DNA of 64,000 nt from Artemisia argyi (taxonomy: Eukaryota > Streptophyta > Magnoliopsida > Asterales > Asteraceae), in the NCBI GenBank assembly GCA_030686995.1, contig CM060684.1, forward strand, positions 10,231,897-10,295,896, written 5' to 3'. How positions within the stretch are numbered: position 1 is the stretch's first letter; each line of letters opens with the position of its first letter. The notes under the pieces are model-generated. The model was not told where the DNA came from. It did not search any database and worked only from the letters and a program-made list of their open reading frames with translations. Made by a program: the position numbers and the translations under genes. Below are positions 1-11,992 of this stretch, piece after piece.

Positions 1-205
1 GCCACGGGTAAACCACAACGGCAACATCTACCACCAACCGCCGCATACTCAACCAACTTTCTCAATCGAAAAGGTAACATTATCCTTCATCTGCTAGGTT
101 TCATAATTGCGTGAATTCCTAGTCGGTTTGTTTTCCTCATTAATGTTCATCGATATTTGCAAAATTATAAACGTCATGTTTAGCACCATTATCATCATGA
201 TTGAT
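1..205 (+). repeat. Right end of segmental-duplication unit, copy A
   Basis: This stretch matches 29440-29640 and 63337-63509 almost base for base, with only scattered differences. It includes the exon-like piece ending at about 73 before a GTAACA donor. It is the distal end of a repeated unit whose other copies carry the tandem-kinase first exon, so a further copy probably lies to the left of the window. Similarity to the 29.6-kb copy stops near 205 (the copies read TGTTCAT and TGATCAT), where a MITE follows here. Confidence 0.85.
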
Positions 206-228
206 GTGTTCATATATATAGTGTATAT

Positions 229-549
229 TTATTTTCAGAACCCTGTTAAGTGCGGGAACTGTCAGAACTCCAATTTTGCATTAGAAAACATGCATGTTCA
301 TATAAAACATGTATGTTTTCTTACATATACCTTAATACACATACCTGCGTAACATACATGTTTATATAAAACCCTGTTAAGTGCAACATATCAATGCAAA
401 AATGGTTTTATATGAACATGTATGTTACGCAGGTATTTGTATTAAGGTATATGTAAGAAAACATACATATTTTATATGAACATGCATGTTTTCTATTGCA
501 AAATTTGAGTTCTCGCAGTTCCCGCACTTAATAGGGTTCTGAAAATAAA
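229..549. mobile_element. Palindromic fold-back MITE
   Basis: The left arm (229 to about 375) and right arm (about 400 to 549) are near-perfect reverse complements. The outer ends read TTTATTTTCAGAACCCT and AGGGTTCTGAAAATAAA. Both arms carry CATGCATGTT and ATACCTGCGTAACATAC blocks in mirrored order. No coding capacity is seen, and the small ORFs on both strands are by-products of the palindrome. The family is not assigned because no clear target duplication was found. Confidence 0.75.
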
Positions 550-563
550 GACCCATATATATA

Positions 564-565
564 TA

Positions 566-617
<52 letters not shown>
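564..617. repeat. (GT)n/(AT)n microsatellite
   Basis: A short GT run is followed by an AT run. It separates the full palindromic MITE from the truncated second copy. Confidence 0.9.
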
Positions 618-620
<3 letters not shown>

Positions 621-842
621 CTTAATACACATACCTGCGTAACATACATGTTCATATAAAACCCTGTTAAGTGCAACATATCAATGCAAAATTGGTTTTA
701 TATGAACATGTATGTTACGCTGGTATTTGTATTAAGGTGTATGTAAGAAAACATACATGTTTTATATGAACATGCATGTTTTCTATTGCAAAATTGGAGT
801 TCTCGCAGTTCCCGCACTTAACAGGGTTCTGAAAATAAAGCC
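618..842. mobile_element. Second, truncated copy of the palindromic MITE
   Basis: The sequence repeats 335-550 with few differences: CCTTAATACACATACCTGCG, then the inner loop, then the complete right arm ending in GGGTTCTGAAAATAAAG. The outer left arm is missing and replaced by microsatellite. This looks like a duplication with loss of one arm, or a separate truncated insertion. Confidence 0.75.

Positions 843-844
<2 letters not shown>

Positions 845-920
<76 letters not shown>
845..920. repeat. (AT)n microsatellite flanking Helitron 5' side
   Basis: An uninterrupted AT dinucleotide run ends where the Helitron-like 5' sequence ACTACTTATAAAG begins. A matching AT run follows the 3' CTAG at 5582-5585, so the element appears to have entered a dinucleotide tract. 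Confidence 0.9.
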
Positions 921-922
<2 letters not shown>

Positions 923-3900
923 TACTTATAAAGTAAAAATGGTCAAAGGGGAATTGTGGAAAAGTGAAATGTTGAAATTTTGGTCAATGCCCATAATGCC
1001 CTTGTCAAAATGGAAATCGAATGCCCTTTCTTAACTACATATCTACACTCATCTCTTCCCCCAAAATATTGCAGAAGCCTCTCTCTTTCACACACACAAA
1101 ACCTTTTTATACTCCCATCAAACGCCTATTCCCACCACCACTGCTCATACCACCACCACCCGACGCCACCACCATTGGACTCCAAGATCACAGAAACCAA
1201 CGTACCACCGAAGTTCACCCCCACCGTCATCCACCACCAAAGTAGTGATACCACCAAGAGGAACCACCAAGACCTACGACCATCAAAAGGGTCTTTATGT
1301 TTTAAGGTATTCTTTTGACCTTTTTTTCAATTGATCTATGAGTTTTGAGGGGTTTTTTTTTATAGATCTATAGATATTAATTGTAGATTTATGTATAATA
1401 ATAATTTTGGTGTTTTTGATGTTAGTGCCACCGCTGTAGTCGTCGCTTTTTCACCGGAAAAAGTCGCCGCCGTCGGAAAGTGTTGCTACCGACGAAACCC
1501 GCCACCAAATATTGAGGTATTTTTTGTCTAATTTTATGTACCTTTTTTGTTAAAATGGAAACTATTCACTATTGATGGCCCTTGAAACAATTTCAGGAAA
1601 CAAGACCTTCCCTATTGATGGCCCTCGGATTGAACTGAAAAATGATTGTGTTTATTTCTGGAAACGATTTAATACATTTAAAATTACAAGTTAATACATT
1701 TAAAATTGTGTATATTCGAATAATATGTTTCAATTCATTCCTCTTTTCTATATAATGAGTGCAATTACTATAGATCTAGGTACTACAAATTACTGTTGTA
1801 TATTGCCTTTGGAGAATCCTCAAATGCCAAGACGAAGCTTTTGGAGCCGAAGATAGAAAAGGCCTAACATATTGGTATTTCATCCATTCCAACTCCACTT
1901 GTTCCTTTTATCATGTTTGGTCTTTTATTATGTTTTAGTTTAAAAGTTCGTCTAATTAATTGGCATATTTGAGTACGTTAAGTTAACGTCATTACCTCTA
2001 TCTCTAACATTTTCTGTTCTCGACATTGTTTATTTGATGTATTTGCATCAACCTGGATGTTTAATATGTTGTCATTTTTTCCACTAACTACTCGGTCTTC
2101 TTTTGATTCCTTCACCTTTCATCTTTGGTTCACAGTTTTGTATATTATATACTGAGTTTTTGTAGGTGGAAATGACGCATTTATATATCGTCTCAGGTTC
2201 TAATTGGTTTTCTCACGATGTATGAAAAATCAATCTATATTTATTCATTAATGTTATTCTCTTTATAAAGCTTACATTTTTCTTCATTCATTTGATTTCT
2301 GTAGAGATGAATGTAGCTTTTCATGAATCGCCATGGATTCATGCTAGAAAGATACCATCATTCAATTTCGACGGTTCCTTGTTTTATACGAGACCACCAT
2401 CAATGATGATGCGTGGTATTAAGTCAGAGCCTTTAAGTTTTTGATAGATTGTAACTAATGGATGTTCTTAGGTAACTAGCGATGTTCTTATTTATGTTCT
2501 TAGGTGTATGAGAATATGGAATTGCTTCAGACACACTTTTATTTGTAGTAACCTTTAGTTATTCATTTGTCACAAGTTTTGCTGAGGATGCAGGAATGGG
2601 TACCATGTGTTTGTAGAACAACAGTGACCGAAGGCGGGTGGCAGCTCACGGTAAGCAGCGTTTCTTTCGTTTATGCAGTTCACCTAATTTATTATTACTT
2701 TTGTCATTTTGGTCATTCCCATCACGACAGGTTCCATACATATTGATCGAGTTTTATGAACCGGAGACTTGAGCATAGATATAGTGTCCCTGACCGGATG
2801 GTGATCAGAACCAGTTCAACGGTTATTGATGTTGCTTTACTTCTAAACAGGTCTTTTTTTCTTTTTCTTTTAATAATCTAAATTTCATATGAAAAGTTAA
2901 TGTTTTGTACATTGGATTAGACTGATTGACATTTTCTTTCAAGGTGTGTAAAGATTAAGGGTATGTGTCATTACGAGTGGTGAAATCTATGAACATTGTG
3001 TCGCTTTCAAAGTTAATATAGGGTTGTTTGGATTGCTGATTAAAATTCGAATTGGCTTAGTTTTTTTTGGATTAAAGTGTAAAAAATGAAATATATGGAT
3101 AAATAGTTTGAAAATGATTGTATATTAATTAGTCAATAGGGCTGAACAATTGAACTGATTGCTTTTACGCCTACTGTGGGTTGTTGAATTTGGATTTATG
3201 TGACTTTGCCCATGGTTTTAGGCTAGCTTCTTTTAATCCGGTTTTTGTTAATTGATTTTCATAGATATAAGGTCATCATTATTTTTTTAACTTATTATAC
3301 ATGAGGATAATATACTGGGAGCGATATCGACATGTGTAAAGAATTGAGGGCAGCAAAATCATCGGAGGAAGTTTAGGAAGCCGTTTGGGCTGACCTAAAT
3401 AAATACTTTTGGTTTTTAGCAACACCCACTTGGTTCTAAAAATATGAAGTAATCAACTACGTATAGTTTACTTTAAAAAAATACATCATTTTGCTTGGTT
3501 AGTCACAGTGACAAAATCTTTTACCATCTTGCTAATATTACGGTATTTACAATGTCCGGTGAATGGCTAAACTTTAACAAAAAGATGCTTGAATTTATTG
3601 TAAAAGATGTCATACGAATCGTCTACTCTTAGCTGCTTGCATAGTACTAAGGTAAATAATTTAACATTTTGCTTTTATGTATATCAGATGACAATACAAT
3701 CATGTGTAATTGGGTCGACAAGACAATTCGTCTAAAATCTCGCCATTTCACTAACAGCGGCAGATATTTCTATTTTTAAATGCTCCTTTTCTGCAAATTG
3801 GTTATGAACAAAGCAATCAAGGGGGCTATTGTTTGCATTTTTCTTTTTGCTATAATGTATTCAGATTAGAAGTTATATAGAAGTCGGATTTGGCTTTTAG

Positions 3901-5584
3901 CTTGGTTAGTATCTCCTTTTTTTGTGTTCATGTATGCTGGCGAGACATAATACAATACAGAGCATCTTGAAAAGTGTGTATTGAGAAAATATTTAAAGTA
4001 GCAAAACTTATATTGCTTTTGTATTTACATGCTCCGCCACATATTATTATGAAGCCTAACCTGAAAATGATTTGCAGGGATTTAAAGGAGCGAAAATTAC
4101 TAATGTTGAATGTACATGTCAGAAAAAGTTGGAGATTAAGATAAGTATCTACGACCGAACATCAACCACATGGGTTTCTCAGAAGAAGAATACAACATCA
4201 TATGCACCCTCAGTATTAGTATAGGTAGCATGTTTGATTCTCAATCTTTCTCTCTCTGTTATGTGCTTATGAGAGTCGTGTCTATGTTCGTGACACTTGG
4301 TTGAAAGGGGTTAAGCTACATATGTGATATGTCAAGTAAGTTATGTTACAAACTCTAATTTAGGATGAAGCAGGTTAGATGGGCTGAAAGTCATCCATAA
4401 TGTATCGAGATGCATAATATTTGAAACTTTATAACACAAAAGCTATATTATTATTATAGTAACGTAGCCTTTGTACTTAAACTCTTTATAACTGTTCTAA
4501 AAGATAATCCGTAAATCTTCAACCCGTGCGGTAATACATTGTTATATAGGGAAACAATGATGTAAGTGCATTGACCAGAAAAACAGTGTTATGTTATCTG
4601 ATTGCTTCATCCAACTTCTCTCCTTTAGTTACCGGTTCGCGGCTAATACATTTTGTGAAATTGTGAGTTTGATTTGGAATGAATTGTCTAATCTTGACAT
4701 AGGTTGCAAGCTGGGGTGCTTACCTGATTAAGACAAATGTTTTGGCCACATCATTTGCACCAGCAGACGACCATGAGGAACAAGTGTCATTCTGAATCAA
4801 TAAAGCTTCCATTTCCTTCAAAGGCGTTTGATATGGCTCACTGTTCACACTATAATGGTGAATCAAACTTCCAAACGCAAAAGCTTTTTTCTTGATGTAT
4901 TAACATTAGTTTGTGTTTCTTGTCATTTTTCTCTTATTGTATACAACATTTATCAATTTCCTTATCTGGTGCTATATTTGCACATCTCATTTGGTGCTAT
5001 AATATAAATTTTAGGACGCAAACTTACTTTTAATTGATTGCTTATCTAATTTCTTATTTTTTAGCATATAAGCACTTAAAAAGGACAATCCCAAACAGCA
5101 CCTACATAAGCAGGTTATGCAATGCAATGATGAGATAATAGCTTTCTTTTTCCTATTTCAGTTAAATATAAATAGTGACTATTAGGTTGTCATCCCATGC
5201 AAATAATAAAATCTGGTATTGAACTTTAGCGATGCGTCTAATACCATTGCGAAAAGATGGCTGCAGAAGTGCCTCAAGACCTATTGAACTTGTATAAAAA
5301 CATGAACCTCAAATGTCGTGTACCATGAAGTTTTACGTGACAAGTAACATGCTTTGTTAGTTATAATCTCATAATTGATGTAATGTTTATTTTCAGTTTC
5401 ACTAAATGTTTTTATATGTTCTTTAATACATGTTAAGAATTTTTGCTTGCATTGAATTATCGCATGTTACCAATTACATTTTGATCTTTTCATATTTTGA
5501 ACGTTACACTAAACATTTACCACAATGCATATCATGAATTATCTGTCGCTAGGAATTACGTTGCTATGCACGGGTACTCGCCTA

Positions 5585-5585
<1 letters not shown>
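921..5585 (+). mobile_element. Helitron-like element, non-autonomous, with gene fragments
   Basis: The left edge reads ACTACTTATAAAGTAAA, a Helitron-like 5' end whose leading TC is not visible next to the AT run. The right edge reads GCACGGGTACTCGCCTAG followed by T, as expected for a Helitron 3' end inserted before T. The stem expected just upstream of CTAG is degraded. No Rep or helicase is encoded. The interior has intron-like AT-rich tracts and short exon-like pieces: a proline/histidine-rich stretch at 1021-1320, an HSP70-like scrap near 1760, and an unidentified open piece at 4081-4225. No complete gene is seen. Confidence 0.6.
1758..1850 (+). pseudogene. Captured HSP70-like N-terminal fragment
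   Basis: Translation gives ITIDLGTTNYCC, close to the IDLGTT(N/Y)SCV phosphate-binding motif at the start of Hsp70/DnaK ATPase domains. It is followed by an ENPQMPRRS stretch that could be a decayed ENAEGARTTPS. The fragment is about 30 codons long, ends in a stop and lies inside the Helitron-like element. This fits exon capture and does not indicate a functional gene. The match rests on a short motif and could be chance. Confidence 0.35.
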
Positions 5586-5665
<80 letters not shown>

Positions 5666-5702
5666 TGTATATGTATATATATATATATGTATATGTATAT
5701 GT

Positions 5703-5787
<85 letters not shown>
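5586..5787. repeat. Long (TA)n microsatellite
   Basis: About 200 bp of TA repeats are interrupted by a short GATGTATATGTATA-type core. Tyr/Ile repeat ORFs on both strands here are translation artefacts. Confidence 0.95.
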
Positions 5788-5788
<1 letters not shown>

Positions 5789-6460
5789 ACATTATATATA
5801 ACAGGAGGCGTTACACGTAGATAATGCCACATAAACGCCACCTCATTGCCCAGTAATTCATTATCAGCCATGTCATCATATTGTCGCCATGTAAGCAATT
5901 TTTTAAATTTATTTTATTTGCATTTTCCATGTCATCACAAATTAATGCCACCATGCCACCTCATTTAAATTTCCGAAATTAATGCTCAATTATTTAATAA
6001 TTAAATTTTTTTGAAAATAATTAAAAATCTTACATGCATAAGTTTCGAACCTTAATCTTCACACATATGAATGAAGGCCCTAACCAATAGACTAAACCAT
6101 TTTTTTGAAATATATTTTCCAAAACTACATGTATAAAGAATGTCCCCTAACCTAAAACATACTAATGGCCCATTTACTTCTAATCTACTATTTTTAAATT
6201 TCGTATATTCATATACATGCTTCTAAATAACATTCGGCTTTTAAATAACAAACCCTAAATCTCATATTAAGTACGCCTTCTAATGATAAACTTCTTTCAA
6301 ATCTTTATATGAATATATTAGGGTTTTTCATTATCGTTTATTTTTCAATTTTAGGTGATTTTGTTTTTTTTCTTACGAATATAATTTGTGTTTTACTGAT
6401 TTGTGGTTTTAGATTTCCACATCTGAGCGATATGATATTCATTATTCGTGCTTCATCAAA
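5788..6460. other. AT-rich stretch without a recognised gene
   Basis: Repeated GCCACCTCATT and CATGTCATCA phrases occur at 5820-5970, followed by AT-rich DNA. No convincing coding region or element end was seen. Confidence 0.6.
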
Positions 6461-6463
6461 ATC

Positions 6464-7187
6464 ATGGCAAGGCAAGAGTGGGAAAAACATGCATGCAGAC
6501 TAAAGAGAAAACTAATGACAGGTATCAAAACATCCAAAAGGTTTCATACCGTCGAGGAGCACTCAAATAATCTTTTCTCAGCACACAGTTTCACAACAAA
6601 GCAAGTAAGTCTCTACCTCTGTGTGTTTTTACTGGATTATCCTCACTTTAAAATTATATTCTCACATGCAGCATACAAGTTTTAGTCGTCAATTGATTGG
6701 GATAACAAGATACATGAAGACTAGAGTATTCTCAAGGAACTTTTACCCGGTACGCGTCACATCAATCATTATATGTATATTAGGTACTACAATGAAGTGG
6801 TAGACATCTTGATTTATGCATATTGAAAGGCATGGTTTCTATTAGTGAATTTTAGTTTGACTCATCTTTACGCTTATTGATTTATATATGATATTATCGT
6901 GTATGGTTGAGATAAACTATAACGTCAATGTTTCTTGTGATTTTTTTAATGTTTTATGGGTTATCCTATATCAAGTGTTTGAATCATTGTGGCATTAATT
7001 AATCAATTACTACGAATTTATGCAGGTTGTTGAGCCATTAAGAACCATGGTAATGGGAGGTCCCCTTGAATATGCTTGACATCTTGCTGAATGATATGAT
7101 AGAATGCGTGGTCAATGGTGTTGGGAACCTCTTGGTGCATTTACAACCAGACCTCCATACATTCAAGAGCGGAATAAAGGTGTTGAG
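6464..7187 (+). pseudogene. SH3-domain protein (SH3P)-like gene fragment, broken
   Basis: Three exon-like blocks have good splice borders: 6464-6604 (donor GTAAGT), 6672-6749 (after TGCAG, donor GTACGC) and 7026-7187 (after TGCAG, donor GTTTGT). The third block reads VVEPLRTMVMGGPLEYA, stop, HLAE, stop, YDRMRGQ. It resembles the EPLRAMVxGAPLEDARHLAQRYDRMRQE region that I recall from plant SH3P1-3 proteins, which act in clathrin-mediated traffic and autophagy. Two in-frame stops (TGA near 7077 and 7097) and the lack of an SH3 domain make it a pseudogene or captured fragment. The first two blocks are not identified. A further exon-like block at 7501-7735 may belong to the same transcript. Confidence 0.5.
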
Positions 7188-7500
7188 GTTTGTCTTTCCT
7201 CGCATTTTTTAAAGCTTTTATAAAATGTTGTTTCATCTGTCTAAAAAGATCAGTTGCACTTAGACCCAAGCCCAGTTATATCTATTTTTACTATTCTGTG
7301 TTTTACAGGTTCTAATAATATAGCAGTAATTTCTTTGCAGAAATTGATAGTACTGATGCAGATCCTGTTTTTAATGACATTGAGAATAACGGTGTTACAT
7401 GATTGAAATTCGACAACATGTTCAATTTAAACAATAAATGGAGATCTGGCTTCGTTTTTTTTAAGCCATGAGTTTTTTAGGTAACTTTATTCATTTACAG

Positions 7501-7735
7501 AAAATAGAAATACGTGCCTATGAGGGTAATCGGGGCCGATTTAATTGATGCTTTGCCTGCTGCTGCTTAGGGGGAGTGATTGTAGCTCTTATCAAACTGT
7601 TACTGAGCTCAAGATTGCAGTCTCGGATCTTTCCAGTTATACCTCGAAAAGGTATGATGATTTACTGACTATGCTGAGTGCTGCCATGATGAATCAAGCT
7701 ACTTTCTTGATAGATTTGAAGGCAGTAAAAATCAG
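7501..7735 (+). pseudogene. Unidentified exon-like block
   Basis: The block is preceded by TTTACAG and followed by a GTGAGA donor. The longest open frame (7545-7739) reads SSYQTVTELKIAVSDLSSYT and onward, a plausible amphipathic helix. It lies downstream of the SH3P-like fragment and may be part of the same captured gene. No family was recognised. Confidence 0.3.
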
Positions 7736-7925
7736 GTGAGAACCAATATATCTTCCTTAGGTATGCTACGCAATTTTTTTTATGAGACCTTCAAGTTGTA
7801 TTATAGGTGGCATCCACGTTGTTAAGGATGTTCATCCCTAATATCATCGCGAGCATCATCTCACAAGCATTTGGTATTATACAATGATCTCAAAAGAATT
7901 ATGTAAAGAAGATTTATATTTTTTA

Positions 7926-10389
7926 TTATTGTTCAAATCCAACATCAAGTTTGATTATTTTTAAATAAAACTTTTGAATTGTCATTACAGATTCCCCATG
8001 TTTATAAACGATGTTTCGAAAAGCTTTAATTTGACTTTCGAGAGCGATATTATCATCAAGTAAAGAATTTTCTTTTTCTCGTTTTTGCACTTTATGTTCA
8101 TAAAATTCCTGTTTGCAAGTTATCACCTCTTTTTGTGTTTTTGAAAGTTCCTGTTGGAGTTGAACAACTTGTTTTTGAAGATCATGTTTTTCATTTTCCA
8201 GTTTGGAAACCACTTTACCGTTTGACTCAACAATGTCATAAATTTGCTTTTGAAGATTTTGCTCTTTGACATATGATTCTTGAAATGACTTTTCAAAGCT
8301 TTGTTCACGATGAACGACGTATTAAAAGTTTGAAGGTTGCTTTTTATAACATTCAATGTCCTTTTTCAAATTGGCATTTTCTTTCAAAACTTCAGTTTGC
8401 TCGTCCGTTATGTGATTAGAAAGAAGTTGATTATTAAGTTGTTTGGCCGTAACTGTACAGTCAGGAGCTGGATCAGAAGGAGGTTCATGTTGTTCACTAA
8501 AGTTATTTTCGTCTTGCGCAATAGGATCATCAAATGAGACGACAGTGTCATCATCAAATATAACGACTGTGTCTAATTGTTCATCCTCTTGAGAAGAGAA
8601 AAATGTTTCAGAAGGAACAAATTGCGCCTGATCTGATTCAGAAACAGAGGGTGATGCATTAAATTGTATGGAGCTTGTGGTTAGGTCATTTACCTGAGAC
8701 AAGCCATCAGTGGGGAACACTGGGCCTGAATCATTCAACTGATGTTCCTGCATGTTGGCCATAAGCATCACAGCTGCATTGGCTTCAAGATCTTCCATTT
8801 CATCATCGTTGTAAGCATTAGCAAAGAAACTGTTCTCATGAGCATTGAAAATTCCTTCTTTTTCATCTTTGAGAGCCATAAGTAATGCCTGCTTGTGAAA
8901 CTGACTACCTTTTCTTGGGTGAGGGCATGCAGTTGCAATATGACCTTTTTCGTTGCAGTTGTAGCACCATATCGCATTCCCAGAGACTGTGTTGTTACTA
9001 GCAGCATTGTCATTACTTCGCTGAGGATCACCTGGATTGTTTCTGAATCCCCCATTGTTGTTGACTCTTTGTCCATATCCAGAATTTCCAGTATACCCAC
9101 CTGAACGTCCTGAATTATGATTCTGAATCTCAACTCGACCATCTTGAATGACAGCTTGGTTTCTTGTATTTGATGAAGAACGAAGACGGTTGTTGGTTTT
9201 GTTGGAGAATTTGCTAAAAGCACGAGCAACAAGAGCAAGTCCTTGATTCAACGTATTGACGTCATCATCATCATCTTCAATCTGATTAGAGTAATACATG
9301 CTATCATTGTTGTCATATGGAGCAAGTTGATTAGAAGCGTGTAGAGAAGTAGGAGGTTGCTGGTGACTGAAATAATTATGTTCCTGATCATAAGCATGAT
9401 TAGACATCGGAGGATGTGAAGCAGGAGTTTGAGCAACGATTGCAAGGGGATTAGAAGTAGGTGGTGATGTATATCCTCCTCGGGCGAGTTTTCCTTTTTC
9501 AACTTCAGACTCATAATGCTTGAGATAGTCGTACAACAAACCATATGGATCCCTGTGAAGATTCTTAGCTTGTCTTACAAATGTCACATACTTTTGCCAC
9601 TCAGGACCCAGACTACTAACAAACTTTGTATTGACAGCGATTCTTGGAAGAGTTATATCATGTCTCTCTAAATCATTGACGACATTAGTGAAACGATGAA
9701 AGTAAGACTCAAGAGATTCCCCTGGTTCGATCATGATATTAGTATATTCCAAGTAAAGTTTAGATTCCATGTCTTCCTTGTTCAGTTGTGTGCCTTGCAT
9801 CAATAGATGAACGTGTTCCCACATAGCTTTTGCAGTTGTTTGAGCATCAACACTTCTGAATATGATATTTGGTATCCCTTGAAGTATGTAAGACATAGCA
9901 TACTCATCTGCTTCACGATGGTGATTTTGTTCAGTAGTAAGTTGAGTCTCAGGAACGCGCACAGCAGTTGGAGCTACTGGAGGATCATCCTGTGGGTCAC
10001 CGCCAACGTAGTTAACAGGCCAAGGAAATGGTCCTTCAAGGATAACTTGTTTCATGTACTTACCATTGGGTTTTTTGAGCTCAATAAACCTTAAGAATCG
10101 ACTAGCCCATTGAACATAATTACCCGGTGTTAGCATTGGTGGGGTGTCAGGAGAGCCTGCTTCTTGTCTGAATTGTTGAGTTGAAATGACTTCACACATC
10201 CTGTCAAACCAGTGAGTAGGTTTTGGTGGAAGTTGGCTTTGTTGTTGTGACATCGGATAAGATTGTTGTATCGGAACCATTTGTTGCATGAAGTTATGTT
10301 GTTGTGAGTAAACCGGTTGATGATAATATTGTGGTGATTGTTGATACTGTTGCTGTTGGATTGTTAAAGTAGTACGGTGGTTGAGACAT
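7926..10389 (-). pseudogene. gag: Ty1-copia Gag polyprotein (UBN2 type), frameshifted
   Basis: Gag forms the virus-like particle of copia retrotransposons and packages the RNA. The likely start is the ATG at 10389 (MSQPPYYF). A one- or two-base slip near 10360 moves the frame into the glutamine/proline-rich leader. The UBN2/retrotran-gag core follows (AMWEHVHLLMQGTQLNKEDM, then LESYFHRFTNVVNDLERH). A CCHC zinc knuckle, CYNCNEKGHIATAC, lies near 8960. An acidic spacer comes next, and after another frameshift near 8322 there is a long coiled coil (8213-7926) rich in Glu/Gln/Lys. No protease, integrase or reverse transcriptase follows the stop, so the element is gag-only or truncated. A 5' LTR and primer-binding site sit upstream at 11223-11577. 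Confidence 0.85.
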
Positions 10390-10439
10390 TATGAAACACT
10401 TGTGTGAAAAGATGGATCTTGTAGAAGGTATAGGTTTGC

Positions 10440-10990
10440 CAAATCTCGAAAATTTTGCCCAAGTAAGTGATTGCGAAAAGATGCTCTTAAATAGATTGCG
10501 AAACTTTGTCACCAACCTTTGTGATTGCGAAATTAGTAACTCAAGGATTTCGAAAGTATGAGATTTCGAAAGTTTGAGATTACGAAAGACAGTTTCTCGA
10601 AACTTAGTAAATTTTTTGAAAATCTTAGAGATTACGAAAAAACCAATGAAGTTTCGAAAACTTTGTGATTTCGAAAATAAGTGAAAATTTTCGAGAACAC
10701 AATGTCACAAACACACTTTCGAAATTGTACAATTTCGAAAGTTTACCAAAAGTCGAAGTACTTTTCTTCCTTATACAAGAGAGAAAAGACTGAGTTCACG
10801 ATCCGTAAGTCGATTAGAGACACTAGAGCACGATCTCGAAATATGGACAATAAGGTGTTTTCGAAATTTTGCAAAACGTTGTTTTTCAATGAAAGCAATC
10901 CAAAAATAAGTTTTTTAGTGCAAGATTTTTGTACTTCAAGTTGTAAAATGATGAAATATTGAAGAAAGTTATAAACTTGACAATAATTTT
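10440..10990 (-). repeat. Leader of the copia element with repeated TTTCGAAA motifs
   Basis: Between the primer-binding site and gag, the palindrome TTTCGAAA and near variants (GATTTCGAAAG, CTCGAAA) recur many times. This untranslated leader has no long ORF. Its function is unknown; it may be packaging-related or simple repeat expansion. Confidence 0.6.
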
Positions 10991-11222
10991 CAAAACTTTA
11001 ACAAATTTCGAAAAATAGTACAAAAATTAAAATCGTTACTTTGAGAAAAAAAATTGATACTTTTGTGTTTGAAATGATTTGTAGCACAAATTTGTAAGCA
11101 AATATGTGATAAAAACCAAAAGAACAAACAAGAAAGTACAAGTTTTAACAAAAAAATAACGACTAAAGAAAAATTTATGGATCGAATTTCAAAGAGAAGC
11201 AAAACAACACCTTCATATGGCG

Positions 11223-11234
11223 AGTGATACCACT
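11223..11234 (-). promoter_or_regulatory. Primer-binding site (initiator tRNA-Met)
   Basis: Read on the minus strand, AGTGGTATCACT follows directly after the LTR terminus CCTAACA. TGGTATCA matches the start of the standard plant tRNA-iMet primer-binding site TGGTATCAGAGC. Confidence 0.75.
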
Positions 11235-11577
11235 TGTTAGGTCACCATATTGATTTCACATAAACAAGAATGAGATAGATATAAGGATGGGATGAATATT
11301 TGAATGAGAGAAATGTAATTGCAAGAGTTTCCTTATGATTTCAAATAAACAACCAAGTTTACAATGAGACCTTAGGCTTCTATTTATAGGTAAGGAGCTA
11401 GGGCAACACACCTAGTCCTTCCTCTTACCAAATCGTGGGCTTTGAAGCCCATGGATTACATTACATAAGCCTAGTAACCTTGTAAACATAATATTAATGA
11501 AAGTAAATAATATCTTAAGCAACTTATTATTACAAATGACCGAGACTTGATAAAATAGTAAAACTTTGATCCCAACA
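11235..11577 (-). repeat. 5' LTR of the copia element
   Basis: The minus strand begins TGTTGGGATC and ends GACCTAACA (TG...CA). It contains a TATA box, CTATAAATA, near 11380-11389. It abuts the primer-binding site and precedes gag. No 3' LTR partner was found at the lower-coordinate end, so the element has lost its 3' part. Confidence 0.8.
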
Positions 11578-11992
11578 CACCTCAAATGGGACGAATGAAA
11601 TGCTTAACGATGTTGTATGATTTGTTTTCCGTATCGTGTGTATTTTTTTGTATCGTTCTTTGTTTTTCGTATCATTATTTTAAGTTTTGTATGTTTTTAA
11701 TATGTTTTATTGTATTTTTAATTTTAATGAATAAATTTTATGTTATTTGATAAATTGAATAAAATAAAATAAAATAAGAAGTGATGATAAGGGGTTTAAA
11801 AAGGAGGTTTGTTAACGTGATGTGACATCTCATAGACTCCAAATCAGAAGTTTTGGTATGTGAGTACGCCTTGTGCTCTAACTCCAACAAAAGCAATTTT
11901 ACTCTGCGTATTTTGCGCCTAGGTTCTTTTGTCGTTGGGGCTTACGTCACTTGTCATGTAGCCTCACCAAGGTACCACATGAGGCTATAGGT
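11578..11992. other. AT-rich spacer
   Basis: No gene is seen. The CCGTATCGTG-type phrases at 11620-11700 resemble, in inverted orientation, the CGATACGGAAAAC phrases inside the Harbinger element at 13940-14050, so this may be an old fragment of that family. Confidence 0.4.

Noticed and set aside
980..1318. Pro/His-rich ORF in the Helitron-like element
   Set aside because: It is low-complexity CCACC text open in two frames, with no domain or conserved partner.
5525..5898. Tyr/Ile repeat ORFs on both strands
   Set aside because: These are a translation of the TA microsatellite.
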